Positions 16,743-26,476 are shown, counted from the first letter of the stretch. The stretch is DNA of 64,000 nucleotides from Candidatus Desulfofervidaceae bacterium (GCA_027038965.1 JALWFG010000005.1:332760-396759); one strand, 5' to 3'. The notes: generated by a model from the letters alone, not told the origin. Made by a program: numbers and translations.

Positions 16743-17768
16743 CTATTCTCTCAGGCCTTCAGGTTTACGTCCGGTAGTGCGTAAATTAACCAGTTTGCCT
16801 AAAAGATCAAACCAGAAGGGAGCTCCAAAAGAAACAGCTACAGCAGTGATTAACCAGCCAAGAATTTTTTCAAAAAATAATAATGGACTCTTAGTAATGA
16901 CTGAAAACGACCCTTCATGCCAACCAATAGGCAGAATTTTTAAATGAGCGTCAAGTTCAGCGATAAAATCTTGTTTGCCTTTGGTATTTTGCCTGCTATT
17001 TAATCTTGAATCGGGCATTTTTTTATTCTGTGAACCCGTGGGGTTTTCATTCTGCTGAGAACTATGCCGCTTCCAAAATTCCGTAGCCTGCTCAACGACA
17101 GATTCCCGTAAGAAGGAATTGGCATATAAAGTCTTCGCTACCTGCATGGTATCTATATTTCCTAAAAGGGCCAAAATAAATCCGAACGCAAAAAGATACT
17201 TTAATACCTTTCTTTTGTACCAGCCCTGAGCCCTGTGTCTGACATTTTCATACCACTTGCCCAGGTCACGGCGAAATTCTTCAATACTGGAGGACTTATA
17301 AAGGAAGTAAGCAATAGTATCTTCAAAGCCGCCGCCTTTTGTTTCCAAAGAGATACTTGTTCTATGCCCTTCCTTACCCTCAATTAACGCTTTCAAAACT
17401 TCTTTGAAATTAATCCTATCATTTTTATCAAAAAAACCAGATAAAATCATATTTTCTATCGTTGCTATAAAGTTTTCTACAGGAATGTAAGACGGTTTTC
17501 TTGGAGGTCTGAATTTAAAGATAGCCAAGAGAAATTTTACTATGTAAGACGGTTCTTTTGAAGGAGGACTTAATGACTTAATGAGAGGTTGTTTCCAGAA
17601 TTCCGCCGCATAATCTTTTCCTAGAATATTTTCAATTACTTTTTGAAGATTTTTCGCTCTAAACTTAAAAATAGCCGAGATACATTCTACTATACAAGAA
17701 CAAATGAGGCTTAAAAGCACATAAGTGAAAACAAGTCCAACTGCTACATCCAATATGATTCCTAACAC
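16743..17768 (-). CDS. Unknown membrane protein with three TM segments
   Basis: 341 residues; I do not recognise a named family. There is an N-terminal TM helix (about 3-30, GIILDVAVGLVFTYVLLSLI, followed by CSCIVECISAIFKF), a soluble segment of about 160 residues, a central TM (about 190-205, YLFAFGFILALLGNI), a second soluble segment, and a C-terminal hydrophobic stretch (ILGWLITAVAVSFGAPFWFDLLGKLVNLRTTGRKPEG). The conserved-looking C-terminal APFWFDLLGKL pattern suggests a real family. The start is GTG with AAGG 7 nt upstream. It stands alone between purB and the divergent flagellar regulator. Confidence 0.75.
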   Translation of the reverse strand: MLGIILDVAVGLVFTYVLLSLICSCIVECISAIFKFRAKNLQKVIENILGKDYAAEFWKQPLIKSLSPPSKEPSYIVKFLLAIFKFRPPRKPSYIPVENFIATIENMILSGFFDKNDRINFKEVLKALIEGKEGHRTSISLETKGGGFEDTIAYFLYKSSSIEEFRRDLGKWYENVRHRAQGWYKRKVLKYLFAFGFILALLGNIDTMQVAKTLYANSFLRESVVEQATEFWKRHSSQQNENPTGSQNKKMPDSRLNSRQNTKGKQDFIAELDAHLKILPIGWHEGSFSVITKSPLLFFEKILGWLITAVAVSFGAPFWFDLLGKLVNLRTTGRKPEGLRE

Positions 17769-18010
17769 TATTTGGACCTTGTAAAAAAATGAATTATACG
17801 AATCTTATTTTTCCCAAATACTATATAGCATCTTCTTTGTCAAGTAAATTATGCTAAAATGAATGATAAGTTTTTCGTTTTTTTAAAACTCATAGATTAA
17901 AAATTCCGTTTTTTCTCTCAACTTTTTCAAACCAGACTTAATTTTAGTGTTGACATAAATTTATTTTTATTTAAGGTATAATCTAAGCAAAGGTGGCATG
18001 GAGATAGAGG
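17769..18010. other. Divergent intergenic region
   Basis: 242 bp of very A+T-rich DNA between the unknown membrane protein gene (-) and the NtrC-type regulator gene (+). It must carry the promoters for both. TTGACA (17950-17955) and TATAAT (17977-17982) are both perfect hexamers but are separated by 21 nt, too far for a normal sigma-70 promoter. I see no gene here. Confidence 0.5.
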
Positions 18011-19372
18011 ATGCTAATTGAAAATAGGATATTAGTTGTTGATGATGAACCCCAAGTTTGCGAAGTTTTGGAAAATTATTTAACCATGGAAGGTTATAAA
18101 GTATTTACAACCACAAGTGCGGAAAAGGCCTTAGATATTATCAACAAACATGTCATTCAAGTAGTAATCACAGACCTCCGGTTACCCGGAATAGACGGAA
18201 TTGAACTTATAAAAAAGATAAAGGAATTTGATCCTCTCATTGAAGTCATCATGCTTACAGGATATCCTTCTATTGACAGCGCTGTAGAAGCCGTTAAGTT
18301 AGGGGCATACGATTACCTCACTAAACCTATAGATTTCCGTAAGTTAAAGGTTACCCTTCAAAAAGTCTTTGAACAACAGGATCTCAAAAAACGAGTCACT
18401 TTATTAGAAGATAAGGTCGAAGGAAGATATATTTTTGAAGGTATGGTAGGTCAAAGTATCGCCATGCTAGAAATTTTCAATACGATCAAACACATTGCCA
18501 AATATCCCGCTACAGTCCTTATTACAGGGGAAACGGGAACCGGAAAAGAAATGGTTGCTAAAGCAATCCATAATCAGAGTCCCCGGGCAGGTAAACCCTT
18601 TGTAACCATAAACTGTGCTGGTTTGGTAGAAACACTATTAGAAAGTGAGCTCTTTGGACATGTCAAAGGGGCCTTTACCGGGGCCACTAGAGATAAACCA
18701 GGTCTTTTTGAAATTGCAGATGGAGGAACAATTTTCCTTGACGAAGTGGGAGAACTTTCTCTATCGGTTCAAGCCAAGCTTTTGCGGGCGTTAGAACAAC
18801 ACGAGGTTCAACGAGTAGGAGATATAAAACCCAAAAAGGTAGATGTAAGGGTGATCGCCGCTACTAATAGAGACCTTAAAAAAATGGTTCAGGAAGGCAA
18901 ATATCGAAAGGACCTTTTTTATCGGCTCAACACTATTCACATACACATACCACCTTTAAGAGAAAGGGCAGAAGACATACCCCTTTTATCAGAATATTTC
19001 GTTCAGCAACTCAATACCGAAATAGGGAAAAATATAAAGGAAATTAAGCCTGAAGTATTGGAACATTTGAAGAAACTTGGGTGGGAAGGTAATATTAGAG
19101 AGCTCAAAAATGTAATTGAACGGGCCTATATTATGACTACTACTGATTCTATAAAACTAAATGACCTCCCCGCGGAATATGTAGGGGAAATTTCTCCTTC
19201 CTTTGAACCTATAGAAGACCTTGAACCCCAAACAACACTCGCAGAAATGGAGAAAAAATATATTATGGAAGTCCTTCAGAAAACGGCCGGCAATAGGTCC
19301 CAAGCCGCTCGCATTCTAGGCCTGAGTCGACGTTCATTGTATCGTAAATTAAAAAAATACGGCATTTCTTAA
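18011..19372 (+). CDS. Sigma-54-dependent response regulator (NtrC family), probable flagellar activator
   Basis: 453 residues. The receiver domain has D11/D12, phospho-acceptor D55 ([12 protein letters not shown]), T83 and K105. The AAA+ domain has Walker A GETGTGKE (about 173-180), the sigma-54 contact loop GAFTGA (about 220-225) and Walker [13 protein letters not shown] Fis-type helix-turn-helix lies at the C-terminus ([21 protein letters not shown]). It is directly upstream of the flagellar genes, and sigma-54 promoters occur at 19529 and 41091, so FlrC/FleR-like control of the hook-basal-body genes is likely. No matching histidine kinase gene is adjacent; the kinase at 52.8 kb pairs with an OmpR-type regulator instead. 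Confidence 0.93.
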   Translation: MLIENRILVVDDEPQVCEVLENYLTMEGYKVFTTTSAEKALDIINKHVIQVVITDLRLPGIDGIELIKKIKEFDPLIEVIMLTGYPSIDSAVEAVKLGAYDYLTKPIDFRKLKVTLQKVFEQQDLKKRVTLLEDKVEGRYIFEGMVGQSIAMLEIFNTIKHIAKYPATVLITGETGTGKEMVAKAIHNQSPRAGKPFVTINCAGLVETLLESELFGHVKGAFTGATRDKPGLFEIADGGTIFLDEVGELSLSVQAKLLRALEQHEVQRVGDIKPKKVDVRVIAATNRDLKKMVQEGKYRKDLFYRLNTIHIHIPPLRERAEDIPLLSEYFVQQLNTEIGKNIKEIKPEVLEHLKKLGWEGNIRELKNVIERAYIMTTTDSIKLNDLPAEYVGEISPSFEPIEDLEPQTTLAEMEKKYIMEVLQKTAGNRSQAARILGLSRRSLYRKLKKYGIS

Positions 19373-19374
19373 GT

Positions 19375-19437
19375 GACACAGAAGCACATTAGGGGCCTTT
19401 ATCTAAAATCGGGTCTGTGTCTCTTCGGCACACTTTT
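19375..19437 (+). terminator. Weak terminator-like hairpins after the NtrC-type gene
   Basis: GACACAGA (19375-19382) can pair with TCTGTGTC (19414-19421). A shorter GTGT...ACAC hairpin immediately follows and ends in TTTTT (19433-19437). It would separate the regulator gene from the sigma-54 flagellar operon. Stem and loop geometry are imperfect. Confidence 0.3.
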
Positions 19438-19528
19438 TAACCCCGATTCCCCTTCTATCTGTTCTCCGAGAGAGATATTTAATCATAGTTCAAACGGATT
19501 TTTTTCACATTTACTTGAAAAATCAAAC

Positions 19529-19545
19529 TTGGCATAAAGTTTGCT
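19529..19545 (+). promoter_or_regulatory. Sigma-54 promoter for the fliE-side flagellar operon
   Basis: TTGGCATAAAGTTTGCT fits the sigma-54 consensus with GG and GC separated by exactly 10 nt. It lies 19 nt before the ATG of the TPR gene, implying a very short leader (about 9 nt) that contains the G-rich ribosome-binding sequence. The NtrC-type activator gene is immediately upstream. Confidence 0.75.
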
Positions 19546-19563
19546 CAACCTTGTGGGGGGCAA

Positions 19564-21546
19564 ATGATGGCAAATATCTGTTTTAAAAAAATTTTCATCT
19601 TTTTTCTTTTGATATCGAGTTTAGAGGTCAGTGGAGTAATGCAAAGGCAAATAGAAGCACAGGAAAGGACTATGCCCTCATCTTATCAAGTAGGAGTTAA
19701 GGCATTTCAAAATAAAAAGTATCACCAGGCCATTGCCCAATTGAAAGTTTTCCTTGCTCAATATCCCCATCATGCCTTAGCTCCCAAAGCCTTCTTTTTG
19801 TTGGCTGAATCCTATTTTTACTGTGGCAACTACGAGAAGGCCATTGCTGTCCTAGAAGATACCCTACAAAAATTTCCTCTTTATCCCACCGCTCCTAGGG
19901 GTATGTTAATTTTGGCCAAGTCTCACATTCATCTAGGGCATCTATCCCTTGCCGATGAAATCTTGAAAAAGGCAATTCAGTTATACCCCAATAGTCGCTA
20001 TGTAAACGATTTCTGGTACGAACGAGGCATTTTGGCTTATAAAGAACAAGAATATGAAAAGGCAAGAAGGTGTTTAATAAAGGCCCTAAAAAATTGTCAA
20101 GACCCAGAGCTTTATATGAGAGCATGTTTTGTCCTAGGAAATACCTATCTAAAACTGAACAACGATGTAGCCGCTTGGAATTTATATTTAGAAGGACTTA
20201 AAAACAAAACCTCCTCTCAAGCCTTTTTAAGAAATCACCCTCAAACTTATTTTAATTTAGCCCAGCTCCTCGTTATCCATGGAAGGTTAAAAGAAGCCTT
20301 AAAGGCCTATGAAGAAATCGCTCAACTGGCGGCTCAAACAAATTTAGGCAAAAAGGCCTCTGTCAAAGCAGGCGATTTAGCTTTAAAACTCAAAAAATAT
20401 CAAAAAGCCCTCCAATACTATTGTAAAACAATCTCTAATTATCCTGAGTCCCCAGAGGCCTTAATCAGCATGTTTAGAATGGCTGATATAGGGGTAGATA
20501 AACCTAATTTGAGTATCCCCCCTATGTCTTGTTATGAATCTTACCGTCATCCTTGGGATACCTATATTAAACTTTCCAAGCAACCTATAAAAGAATTGGC
20601 TGAGTTAGCTCATCTCCGAATGGCCCAATACAAACTTAAGCAACATAATTTTAAAAAAGCGGTATCATTGTTAAAAGAACATCTACGGCTCTATCCCAAC
20701 GGCAATCTCAAGGACGCATGCCAGATTCTTTTAGAAGATTCTCTTCTATCATGGTTAAACGAATTGTACAAAGGCCATCAACTTATAGCCTTCTTAAAGA
20801 TATTTGAAGATAATTCTTCTTTCATCTCTGGAAACCGTAAAAAGGAGATAATTTCTAAAGTTGCAGATGTCTATTATAAGTTTGGCTTATATCAAAGGGC
20901 CATGGAATATTATCAAAATGTCCCTTTAAATAATCATTCCATTATCATGTTGGCTAAAATCTATTTTAACCTTGGATATTACCCCGATGTTGAACATCTC
21001 TTAGAACCTATTTTTGAAAAGACATATAATTTAAAACTAAAGTGTGAAACAGCCCAATTACTAGCAGATACGTACTATAGGGATAAAAAATACAACAAAG
21101 CCATCTCTCACTATGTTTATTTCCTAAAAACCTGCGAGCCTAAATCTCTATGCCCTTATTATTTATCAATCGCCCAAAGCTGTATGGGTATAAAAAACTG
21201 GGATGAGGCCATCAATTACATAAAGATGCTGATAGATAAAAAATGTGCTTCTAATACAGCCTATTTCTTACTGGGAGAATGTTATTATCAAAAAGAAAAT
21301 TATCAAACCGCCCTTAATTGTTATCAGTCTCTAGTTGATAAAATCCAAGATAATTCGTTTCGCTCCTTTTTGTATTATCGAATCGCCAAATGCTATGAAT
21401 ACCTCAATGATTATTCAAAGGCCACTCTGACCTACAACATTTTGAAAAAAAACAATGATAAATTTTGGAGGGATTTAGGCCTTATTAATGCAGATTTTGT
21501 CTCTTGGCAGAAGAATAATAGGGAAATTATAGATATGTTTCAATAG
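19564..21546 (+). CDS. TPR-repeat periplasmic protein, first gene of flagellar operon
   Basis: 660 residues. A basic-hydrophobic signal sequence (KKIFIFFLLISSLEVSG) is followed by many tetratricopeptide repeats (for example YFYCGNYEKAIAVLEDTLQK, KYQKALQYYCKTISNYP, YQTALNCYQSLVDKI). Spacing is regular, about 34-40 residues, over the whole length. It would be a periplasmic or membrane-tethered scaffold. No flagellar protein of this form is standard, so its role is unknown. Its position directly under a sigma-54 promoter and 9 nt before fliE makes a motility or flagellar-assembly function likely. ATG ATG at 19564/19567 are both usable. Confidence 0.85.
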   Translation: MMANICFKKIFIFFLLISSLEVSGVMQRQIEAQERTMPSSYQVGVKAFQNKKYHQAIAQLKVFLAQYPHHALAPKAFFLLAESYFYCGNYEKAIAVLEDTLQKFPLYPTAPRGMLILAKSHIHLGHLSLADEILKKAIQLYPNSRYVNDFWYERGILAYKEQEYEKARRCLIKALKNCQDPELYMRACFVLGNTYLKLNNDVAAWNLYLEGLKNKTSSQAFLRNHPQTYFNLAQLLVIHGRLKEALKAYEEIAQLAAQTNLGKKASVKAGDLALKLKKYQKALQYYCKTISNYPESPEALISMFRMADIGVDKPNLSIPPMSCYESYRHPWDTYIKLSKQPIKELAELAHLRMAQYKLKQHNFKKAVSLLKEHLRLYPNGNLKDACQILLEDSLLSWLNELYKGHQLIAFLKIFEDNSSFISGNRKKEIISKVADVYYKFGLYQRAMEYYQNVPLNNHSIIMLAKIYFNLGYYPDVEHLLEPIFEKTYNLKLKCETAQLLADTYYRDKKYNKAISHYVYFLKTCEPKSLCPYYLSIAQSCMGIKNWDEAINYIKMLIDKKCASNTAYFLLGECYYQKENYQTALNCYQSLVDKIQDNSFRSFLYYRIAKCYEYLNDYSKATLTYNILKKNNDKFWRDLGLINADFVSWQKNNREIIDMFQ

Positions 21547-21555
21547 GAGGCTAAA

Positions 21556-21846
21556 ATGATTGATAAGGTAAGTTTAAGTCCGACTGCTCTTAATATAAGT
21601 TCCGAAGGTAAGTCTAAGGTTGACAAAAAGAATTCCTTTGCTGATTTGCTTAAGGGTTATTTGCAGAATGTCAACCAACAGCAACAGATTGCAGAAAATA
21701 CCATTAATAAATTTTTGGTGGGAGAAGCAGATGTCCATCAAGTTATGATTTCTTTAGAAAAGGCTGACCTTTCGTTTCAGCTAATGATGCAAATAAGAAA
21801 TAAACTTATAGAGGCATATCAAGAAATCATGAGAATGCAGGTATAA
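21556..21846 (+). CDS. fliE: Flagellar hook-basal body protein FliE
   Basis: 96 residues, the usual size. FliE links the MS ring to the proximal rod. The C-terminal family signature is clear: GEADVHQVMISLEKADLSFQ followed by LMMQIRNKLIEAYQEIMRMQV. AGGAGG lies upstream of ATG. In most bacteria fliE follows flgB-flgC; here flgBC are about 20 kb downstream and fliE opens the fliEFGHIJ block. Confidence 0.95.
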   Translation: MIDKVSLSPTALNISSEGKSKVDKKNSFADLLKGYLQNVNQQQQIAENTINKFLVGEADVHQVMISLEKADLSFQLMMQIRNKLIEAYQEIMRMQV

Positions 21847-21848
21847 AA

Positions 21849-23441
21849 ATGAAAGAAAGGATAAATGCGATAATAGAAAAATTGAAAAAACTCTCTTTGG
21901 GGCAAAAGATTGCCTTGGTCATGGCAGGAGCACTGTTGATTAGTGGACTCATTGTGAGTCTCCTGTGGTTTAATGAACCCCAGTATCAGCTTTTATATGG
22001 CAATCTTTCTCCTGAAGATGCAGGTAGCATTATCAATCGCTTAAAAGAATTAAGGGTGAGCTATAAATTAAAAAATGGTGGAAAAGACATCTATGTTCCT
22101 CAGAATAAAGTATATGAAACTCGCCTCCAACTGGCCAGTGAAGGGTTACCTAAAGGAGGACAAGTAGGATTTGAAATATTTGATCGTTCTAATCTTGGAG
22201 TAACAGATTTTGTCCAAAAATTGAACTATCAACGGGCACTCCAAGGGGAATTGGCGCGTACAATTTCCAGTTTGGAAGAGGTAAAGTGGGCTCGGGTTCA
22301 CATAGTAATGCCTCAAGAATCCTTGTTTAGCACAGAAGAAAAAAAACCTTCGGCCTCGGTATTGCTGGAATTAAACCCCAATCAAACTTTAACAAGGAGT
22401 CAGGTTAGGGCCATTGCCAATCTAGTGGCAGCAAGTGTATCTGGAATGACCCCTGATGACGTAGTAATTGTAGACAATGCTGGTCACATGCTTGCTGGAA
22501 AGAAGGGAGAAGACGATTCAGGAGAACTGATTGGAGAAGAGTTCAAATATAGACAAAAAGTTGAATCAACCTTGGAGAGAAAAATAGAAGACTTGCTAGA
22601 GAGGGCGGTAGGGCCTGGTAAGGTCATTGCCAAGGTTTCAGTAGACATGGACTTTTCGCGAGTTGAAAAAAAAGAAGAACTTTATAATCCTGACTTAACT
22701 GCGGTAAGAAGCGAACAAAAAATGGAAGAAACAACTTCGGGAGCTGAAAGCGTTCCGATAGGCATCCCTGGAGTGGCTTCCAACGTCCCTCAAATTAAAG
22801 AGCAGATTCCAAATCCACCCTCAGGGGGAAAGGCACCGCAGTCTCAACACAAACTTAACCAAATAATCAATTACGAAATTAGCAAGACAGTCCAACATGT
22901 TCAAGAACCTATCGGTCAAATTAAACGAATTTCTGTGGCCGTTTTGGTAGATGGGATTTACAAAAATAACAAATATTATCCTCGCCCTGAAGAGGAACTC
23001 GCTAAATTCAAGGCCATTGTGGAAAAAGCAGTTGGCTTTTCTAAAACAAGGGGCGACCAAATAGAAGTAGTAAGCGTTCCTTTTGATAAAAGCTTCCTTA
23101 AAACTCAGACCGCTATGGAAGCCACCATGGCATCTGCAGAAAAGAAGCGTATGTGGGCCCAGATTGCCCTTACCGTGTTTAAAGGAATCATATTATTAGC
23201 TATGATTATCATTTTAGCTCGTTTCCTCAAAAATTTGGTGGCTCCTCCAGAAAAAATTCCTGTTTCAGGAGAATTTCCCAAGCCTGTAAGGGAATTTGAA
23301 GAAGCAGCAGGAATTCTTCCTAAACCTAAATCCATCTCTGAAGAAGTAGAAAAACTGCGGCAAGAAATAAAAGAAATTGCCCAAAAGGAACCTGCAAGAA
23401 TCGCGCAACTGGCTAAGGCATGGATAAAGGAGGAATCCTAA
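21849..23441 (+). CDS. fliF: Flagellar MS-ring protein FliF
   Basis: 530 residues, normal length. It forms the inner-membrane MS ring and the housing of the export gate. It has an N-terminal TM (about 20-42), the YscJ/FliF periplasmic ring domains (YQLLYGNLSPEDAGSIINRL, RALQGELARTISSLEEVKWARVHIVMP), and a C-terminal TM (about 435-457, IALTVFKGIILLAMIIILARF). The cytoplasmic tail that binds FliG ends RIAQLAKAWIKEES. Its stop overlaps the fliG start (TAATG). Confidence 0.97.
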   Translation: MKERINAIIEKLKKLSLGQKIALVMAGALLISGLIVSLLWFNEPQYQLLYGNLSPEDAGSIINRLKELRVSYKLKNGGKDIYVPQNKVYETRLQLASEGLPKGGQVGFEIFDRSNLGVTDFVQKLNYQRALQGELARTISSLEEVKWARVHIVMPQESLFSTEEKKPSASVLLELNPNQTLTRSQVRAIANLVAASVSGMTPDDVVIVDNAGHMLAGKKGEDDSGELIGEEFKYRQKVESTLERKIEDLLERAVGPGKVIAKVSVDMDFSRVEKKEELYNPDLTAVRSEQKMEETTSGAESVPIGIPGVASNVPQIKEQIPNPPSGGKAPQSQHKLNQIINYEISKTVQHVQEPIGQIKRISVAVLVDGIYKNNKYYPRPEEELAKFKAIVEKAVGFSKTRGDQIEVVSVPFDKSFLKTQTAMEATMASAEKKRMWAQIALTVFKGIILLAMIIILARFLKNLVAPPEKIPVSGEFPKPVREFEEAAGILPKPKSISEEVEKLRQEIKEIAQKEPARIAQLAKAWIKEES

Positions 23442-24448
23442 TGAGCCCTAAAATGACGGGGTTGCAAAAGGCATCCATCTTACTGTTAAGTCTAGGTGAA
23501 GATACAGCCGCTCAAGTTTTGTCCAATTTGGATGATGAGGACATCAAAAAATTAACCCGCACCATTACGCAATTACCAGTAGTAAAAACCGAACAAATGC
23601 AGGAAGTTTTACAAGAAGCCAAGTCATATTTAGATGGTATAGCGCTGGTGGGTGGTGATAAAATTGTAGCCCAGCTTTTAAAAAAGGCATTGGGAGAGAA
23701 AAAAACCGAAGAATTGGGGCGAGTGCTTCAGAGCTTCACCAGCAAAGAGGAAGACGCAGACATTATTCTAACAAAACATTTAGACAGCCGGATGTTGGCT
23801 ACTCTTATTCAGGATGAACATCCTCAAATTATCGCCCTTATTTTATCCTTATTGCCATCTGATAAGGCCAGAGAAGTGCTATTAATGCTCCCAGAAAATT
23901 TAAGGGCAGATATTATCTTCCGAATTTCCACCATGGAAACCATTCCTCCAGAAGTAATCGAACAAATCAGGGAAACCTTAAAAGAAAAGTTTGCTACTAT
24001 AAGCAGTATGGAAACAGGAAAAAGAGGAGGATTTACGAAAGTTTTAGATATAGTCAAAAAACTGGACAAAAGTACGGTTGAAAACATGCTTGCCGATCTA
24101 CAAGAAATAGACCCCAATTTAGCCACTCAAATAGAGAACAAACTATTGACCTTTGACGACTTGATTAACCTAGACGATAGGAGCGTCCAGGCCTTGTTGA
24201 GAGAAATTGATACTCGTGATCTTGTTTTGGCCCTTAAGGCTACAAGCGAGGAGTTAAAAGACCTATTTCTTAGAAATATGTCTCAAAGGGCAAGAGAAAT
24301 GATCCTGGACGACATGGAAGCTATGGGGCCTGTCAGGCTAAAAGATGTAGAGGCAGCTCAACAAAAAATCGTTGATGTAGCCAAGAAATTAGAAGAAGAA
24401 GGGAAAATTATCCTCCAAAGGGGTGGTGAAGAAAATGTCCTTGTCTAA
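23441..24448 (+). CDS. fliG: Flagellar motor switch protein FliG
   Basis: About 335 residues. It is the C-ring component that contacts MotA and generates torque. The N-terminal domain (GLQKASILLLSLGEDTAAQVL), the middle EHPQIIALILS motif (about 120-130) and the C-terminal torque helix with charged residues (DLVLALKATSEELKDLFLRNMSQRAREMILDD) are intact. An upstream ATG (23420) lies inside fliF; AAAGGAGG sits 7 nt before ATG 23441, so that start is preferred. Confidence 0.97.
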   Translation: MSPKMTGLQKASILLLSLGEDTAAQVLSNLDDEDIKKLTRTITQLPVVKTEQMQEVLQEAKSYLDGIALVGGDKIVAQLLKKALGEKKTEELGRVLQSFTSKEEDADIILTKHLDSRMLATLIQDEHPQIIALILSLLPSDKAREVLLMLPENLRADIIFRISTMETIPPEVIEQIRETLKEKFATISSMETGKRGGFTKVLDIVKKLDKSTVENMLADLQEIDPNLATQIENKLLTFDDLINLDDRSVQALLREIDTRDLVLALKATSEELKDLFLRNMSQRAREMILDDMEAMGPVRLKDVEAAQQKIVDVAKKLEEEGKIILQRGGEENVLV

Positions 24449-25145
24449 TGTTAAAGCATTCCAATTTAAAGAACCAGAGAGTTTTGAAAAACCTAAAAAA
24501 TTGAAGGTAAGCCCTCTCTTTGTTCCAGAAAGGTATAATCAGGAAATAAAAGAAATTTTAGAACAAAGGGTTATCGAAACGGCCAGAAGGCAGGCCAATG
24601 AAATTGTTTTAGAAGCCCAAAAAAAGGCAGAGGAAATAAAAAAGGCTGCTTATCAAGAAGGTTTTCAGCAGGGGTTTCAGGCAGGAAAGGAAAAGGTGGA
24701 AAAAGAAACCATTCAAGAAACCCAAAGGGCAATAGCAAATCTGGCTAGGATAGTGGACGAAATGGCACAGTTGCGGCAATCTATTCTTCAAAAGATGGAA
24801 AAGGAGATTTTAAATTTGGCCTTGGTCATTGCTAAAAAGATTATCAAAGATGAAATCAAAAAAAATCCAGAAGTTGTTCTAAACAACATTAGAGATGCTA
24901 TCCAAAAGGTTACAGAAACAGACACCATTACTATTAAACTAAATCCTGATGACTATACCTTTATTGAACAAAAAAAACCTGCTTTTTTTGATGAAATTGG
25001 TAGGGAAAGGAAAATTATACTTGTAAAAGACAAACAAATATCCCCTGGAGGATGTCTTATAGAAACCAAATTTGGCCAGATAGATGCCACTTTAGAAACC
25101 CAATGGAAAAATATTGTGTATCCTCTTAAAAAGGTAGAAGGATAA
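24435..25145 (+). CDS. fliH: Flagellar assembly protein FliH
   Basis: About 236 residues. FliH regulates the FliI export ATPase (a V/F-ATPase E-subunit homologue). It has a long charged helical N-terminal half with a glutamine/glycine-spaced stretch (EGFQQGFQAGKEKVEKE, the GxxxG-like repeats typical of FliH). The C-terminal FliH/YscL domain contains LALVIAKKIIKDE and ISPGGCLIETKFGQIDATLE. ATG 24435 is preferred over GTG 24423. It overlaps fliG by 14 nt and its stop overlaps the fliI start. Confidence 0.93.
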   Translation: MSLSNVKAFQFKEPESFEKPKKLKVSPLFVPERYNQEIKEILEQRVIETARRQANEIVLEAQKKAEEIKKAAYQEGFQQGFQAGKEKVEKETIQETQRAIANLARIVDEMAQLRQSILQKMEKEILNLALVIAKKIIKDEIKKNPEVVLNNIRDAIQKVTETDTITIKLNPDDYTFIEQKKPAFFDEIGRERKIILVKDKQISPGGCLIETKFGQIDATLETQWKNIVYPLKKVEG

Positions 25146-26458
25146 TGTTGAATTTAAACTTGGATTTTAAAAAATATTACAAAATCTTAGAAACAACAGA
25201 GCCAATTTTAGTAAAGGGTAAGGTCTCTAAAGTGGTAGGACTTACCATTGAAGGGACTGGTATTAAGGCCGCAGTAGGAGACGTATGCAAAATTAGGGCC
25301 GATGGCCATGAAATTCAAGCAGAAGTAATTGGCTTTAAAGAAAATTCTCTTATTTTAATGCCGTTTGGGGAAATTCAGGGGGTTTTGCCAGGTAGTGAAA
25401 TATTACATGTAGGTAAGCGGGCTACCATTGGTGTGAGCCAAAAAATGCTTGGCAGAATCATTAATGCCTTAGGAGAACCAATAGATAGCCAAGGGCCTTT
25501 GCCTGTAGAAGATGAATATTATTTATACGCCTTGCCCTCAAACCCTCTCAGTCGAGTTCCAATAGATACCCCTCTTGATGTAGGCATTAGGGCAATCAAT
25601 GGGCTCCTCACCTTAGGCAAGGGGCAGAGGGTTGGAATCTTTGCAGGTAGCGGAATAGGCAAAACCACTCTGTTAGGAATGATGGTTAGATATGCCAAAG
25701 CAGATGTAAAGGTAATTGCCTTAATTGGTGAAAGGGGAAGAGAGGTTAGAGATTTTGTGGAAAAGCATGTTAAAGATGCTTTAGGACAAACAATTCTAGT
25801 AGTAGCTACTTCCGATCAACCACCTTTGTTGAGGATGAGAGGAGCCTTTGTTGCTACTGCCATTGCAGAATTCTTCCGAGACCAAGGGAAAGACGTCCTT
25901 TTAATTATGGACTCTTTAACTAGGTTTGCTATGGCTCAAAGAGAATTGGGGCTTTCGGCCGGAGAACCTCCTACTACTAAGGGATATACGCCTTCTGTTT
26001 TTGCCCTCTTACCCAAACTTTTGGAAAGGGCGGGCAAATGGAAAAATGGTAGCATTACTGCCCTTTATACAGTGCTTGTAGAAGGAGATGACATGAATGA
26101 CCCCATTGCTGATGCCTCCAGGGCCATTCTCGATGGACACATTGTGCTCTCTCGCGATATTGCAAGACAAAATCAATATCCCCCCATTGATGTCTTAAGC
26201 AGTGTCAGCAGGGTTATGTACGATGTCACCTCAAAAGAGCATGTTAATCTCAGTAGTCAATTTAAAGAACTTTTAGCTACTTATAAAGAGGCTGAAGATA
26301 TGATTAACATTGGGGCCTATGTAAAGGGAAGCAATCCCCAAATTGACCGTGCTTTAAGGTTAATAGATCAAATGCGGAGTTATCTCAAACAAGACATAGA
26401 AGAAAGTGCTTCCTTGGAGTTGAGTATAAAACAATTGGCACAAATTCTAAAACCTTAA
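25145..26458 (+). CDS. fliI: Flagellum-specific ATP synthase FliI
   Basis: 437 residues. It is the hexameric ATPase of the flagellar type III export apparatus. Walker A is GIFAGSGIGKTTLLG (about 164-178), with GERGREVRDFV, Walker B LLIMDSLTRFA, and the ATPase alpha/beta signature (PPTTKGYTPSVFALLPKLLE, then ...DDMNDPIADASRAILDGHI). The ATG overlaps the fliH stop (TAATG), consistent with coupled translation of the FliH-FliI complex. Confidence 0.98.
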   Translation: MLNLNLDFKKYYKILETTEPILVKGKVSKVVGLTIEGTGIKAAVGDVCKIRADGHEIQAEVIGFKENSLILMPFGEIQGVLPGSEILHVGKRATIGVSQKMLGRIINALGEPIDSQGPLPVEDEYYLYALPSNPLSRVPIDTPLDVGIRAINGLLTLGKGQRVGIFAGSGIGKTTLLGMMVRYAKADVKVIALIGERGREVRDFVEKHVKDALGQTILVVATSDQPPLLRMRGAFVATAIAEFFRDQGKDVLLIMDSLTRFAMAQRELGLSAGEPPTTKGYTPSVFALLPKLLERAGKWKNGSITALYTVLVEGDDMNDPIADASRAILDGHIVLSRDIARQNQYPPIDVLSSVSRVMYDVTSKEHVNLSSQFKELLATYKEAEDMINIGAYVKGSNPQIDRALRLIDQMRSYLKQDIEESASLELSIKQLAQILKP

Positions 26459-26476
26459 ACATAATAGGGAGAAAAT

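Noticed and set aside
17950..17982. Perfect TTGACA and TATAAT hexamers before the NtrC-type gene
   Set aside because: Spacer is 21 nt, too long for a standard sigma-70 promoter, so not listed as a promoter.
22480..22498. GG-N10-GC sigma-54-like match (TGGTCACATGCTTGC) in fliF
   Set aside because: Lies in the middle of coding sequence with no nearby downstream start; expected by chance.
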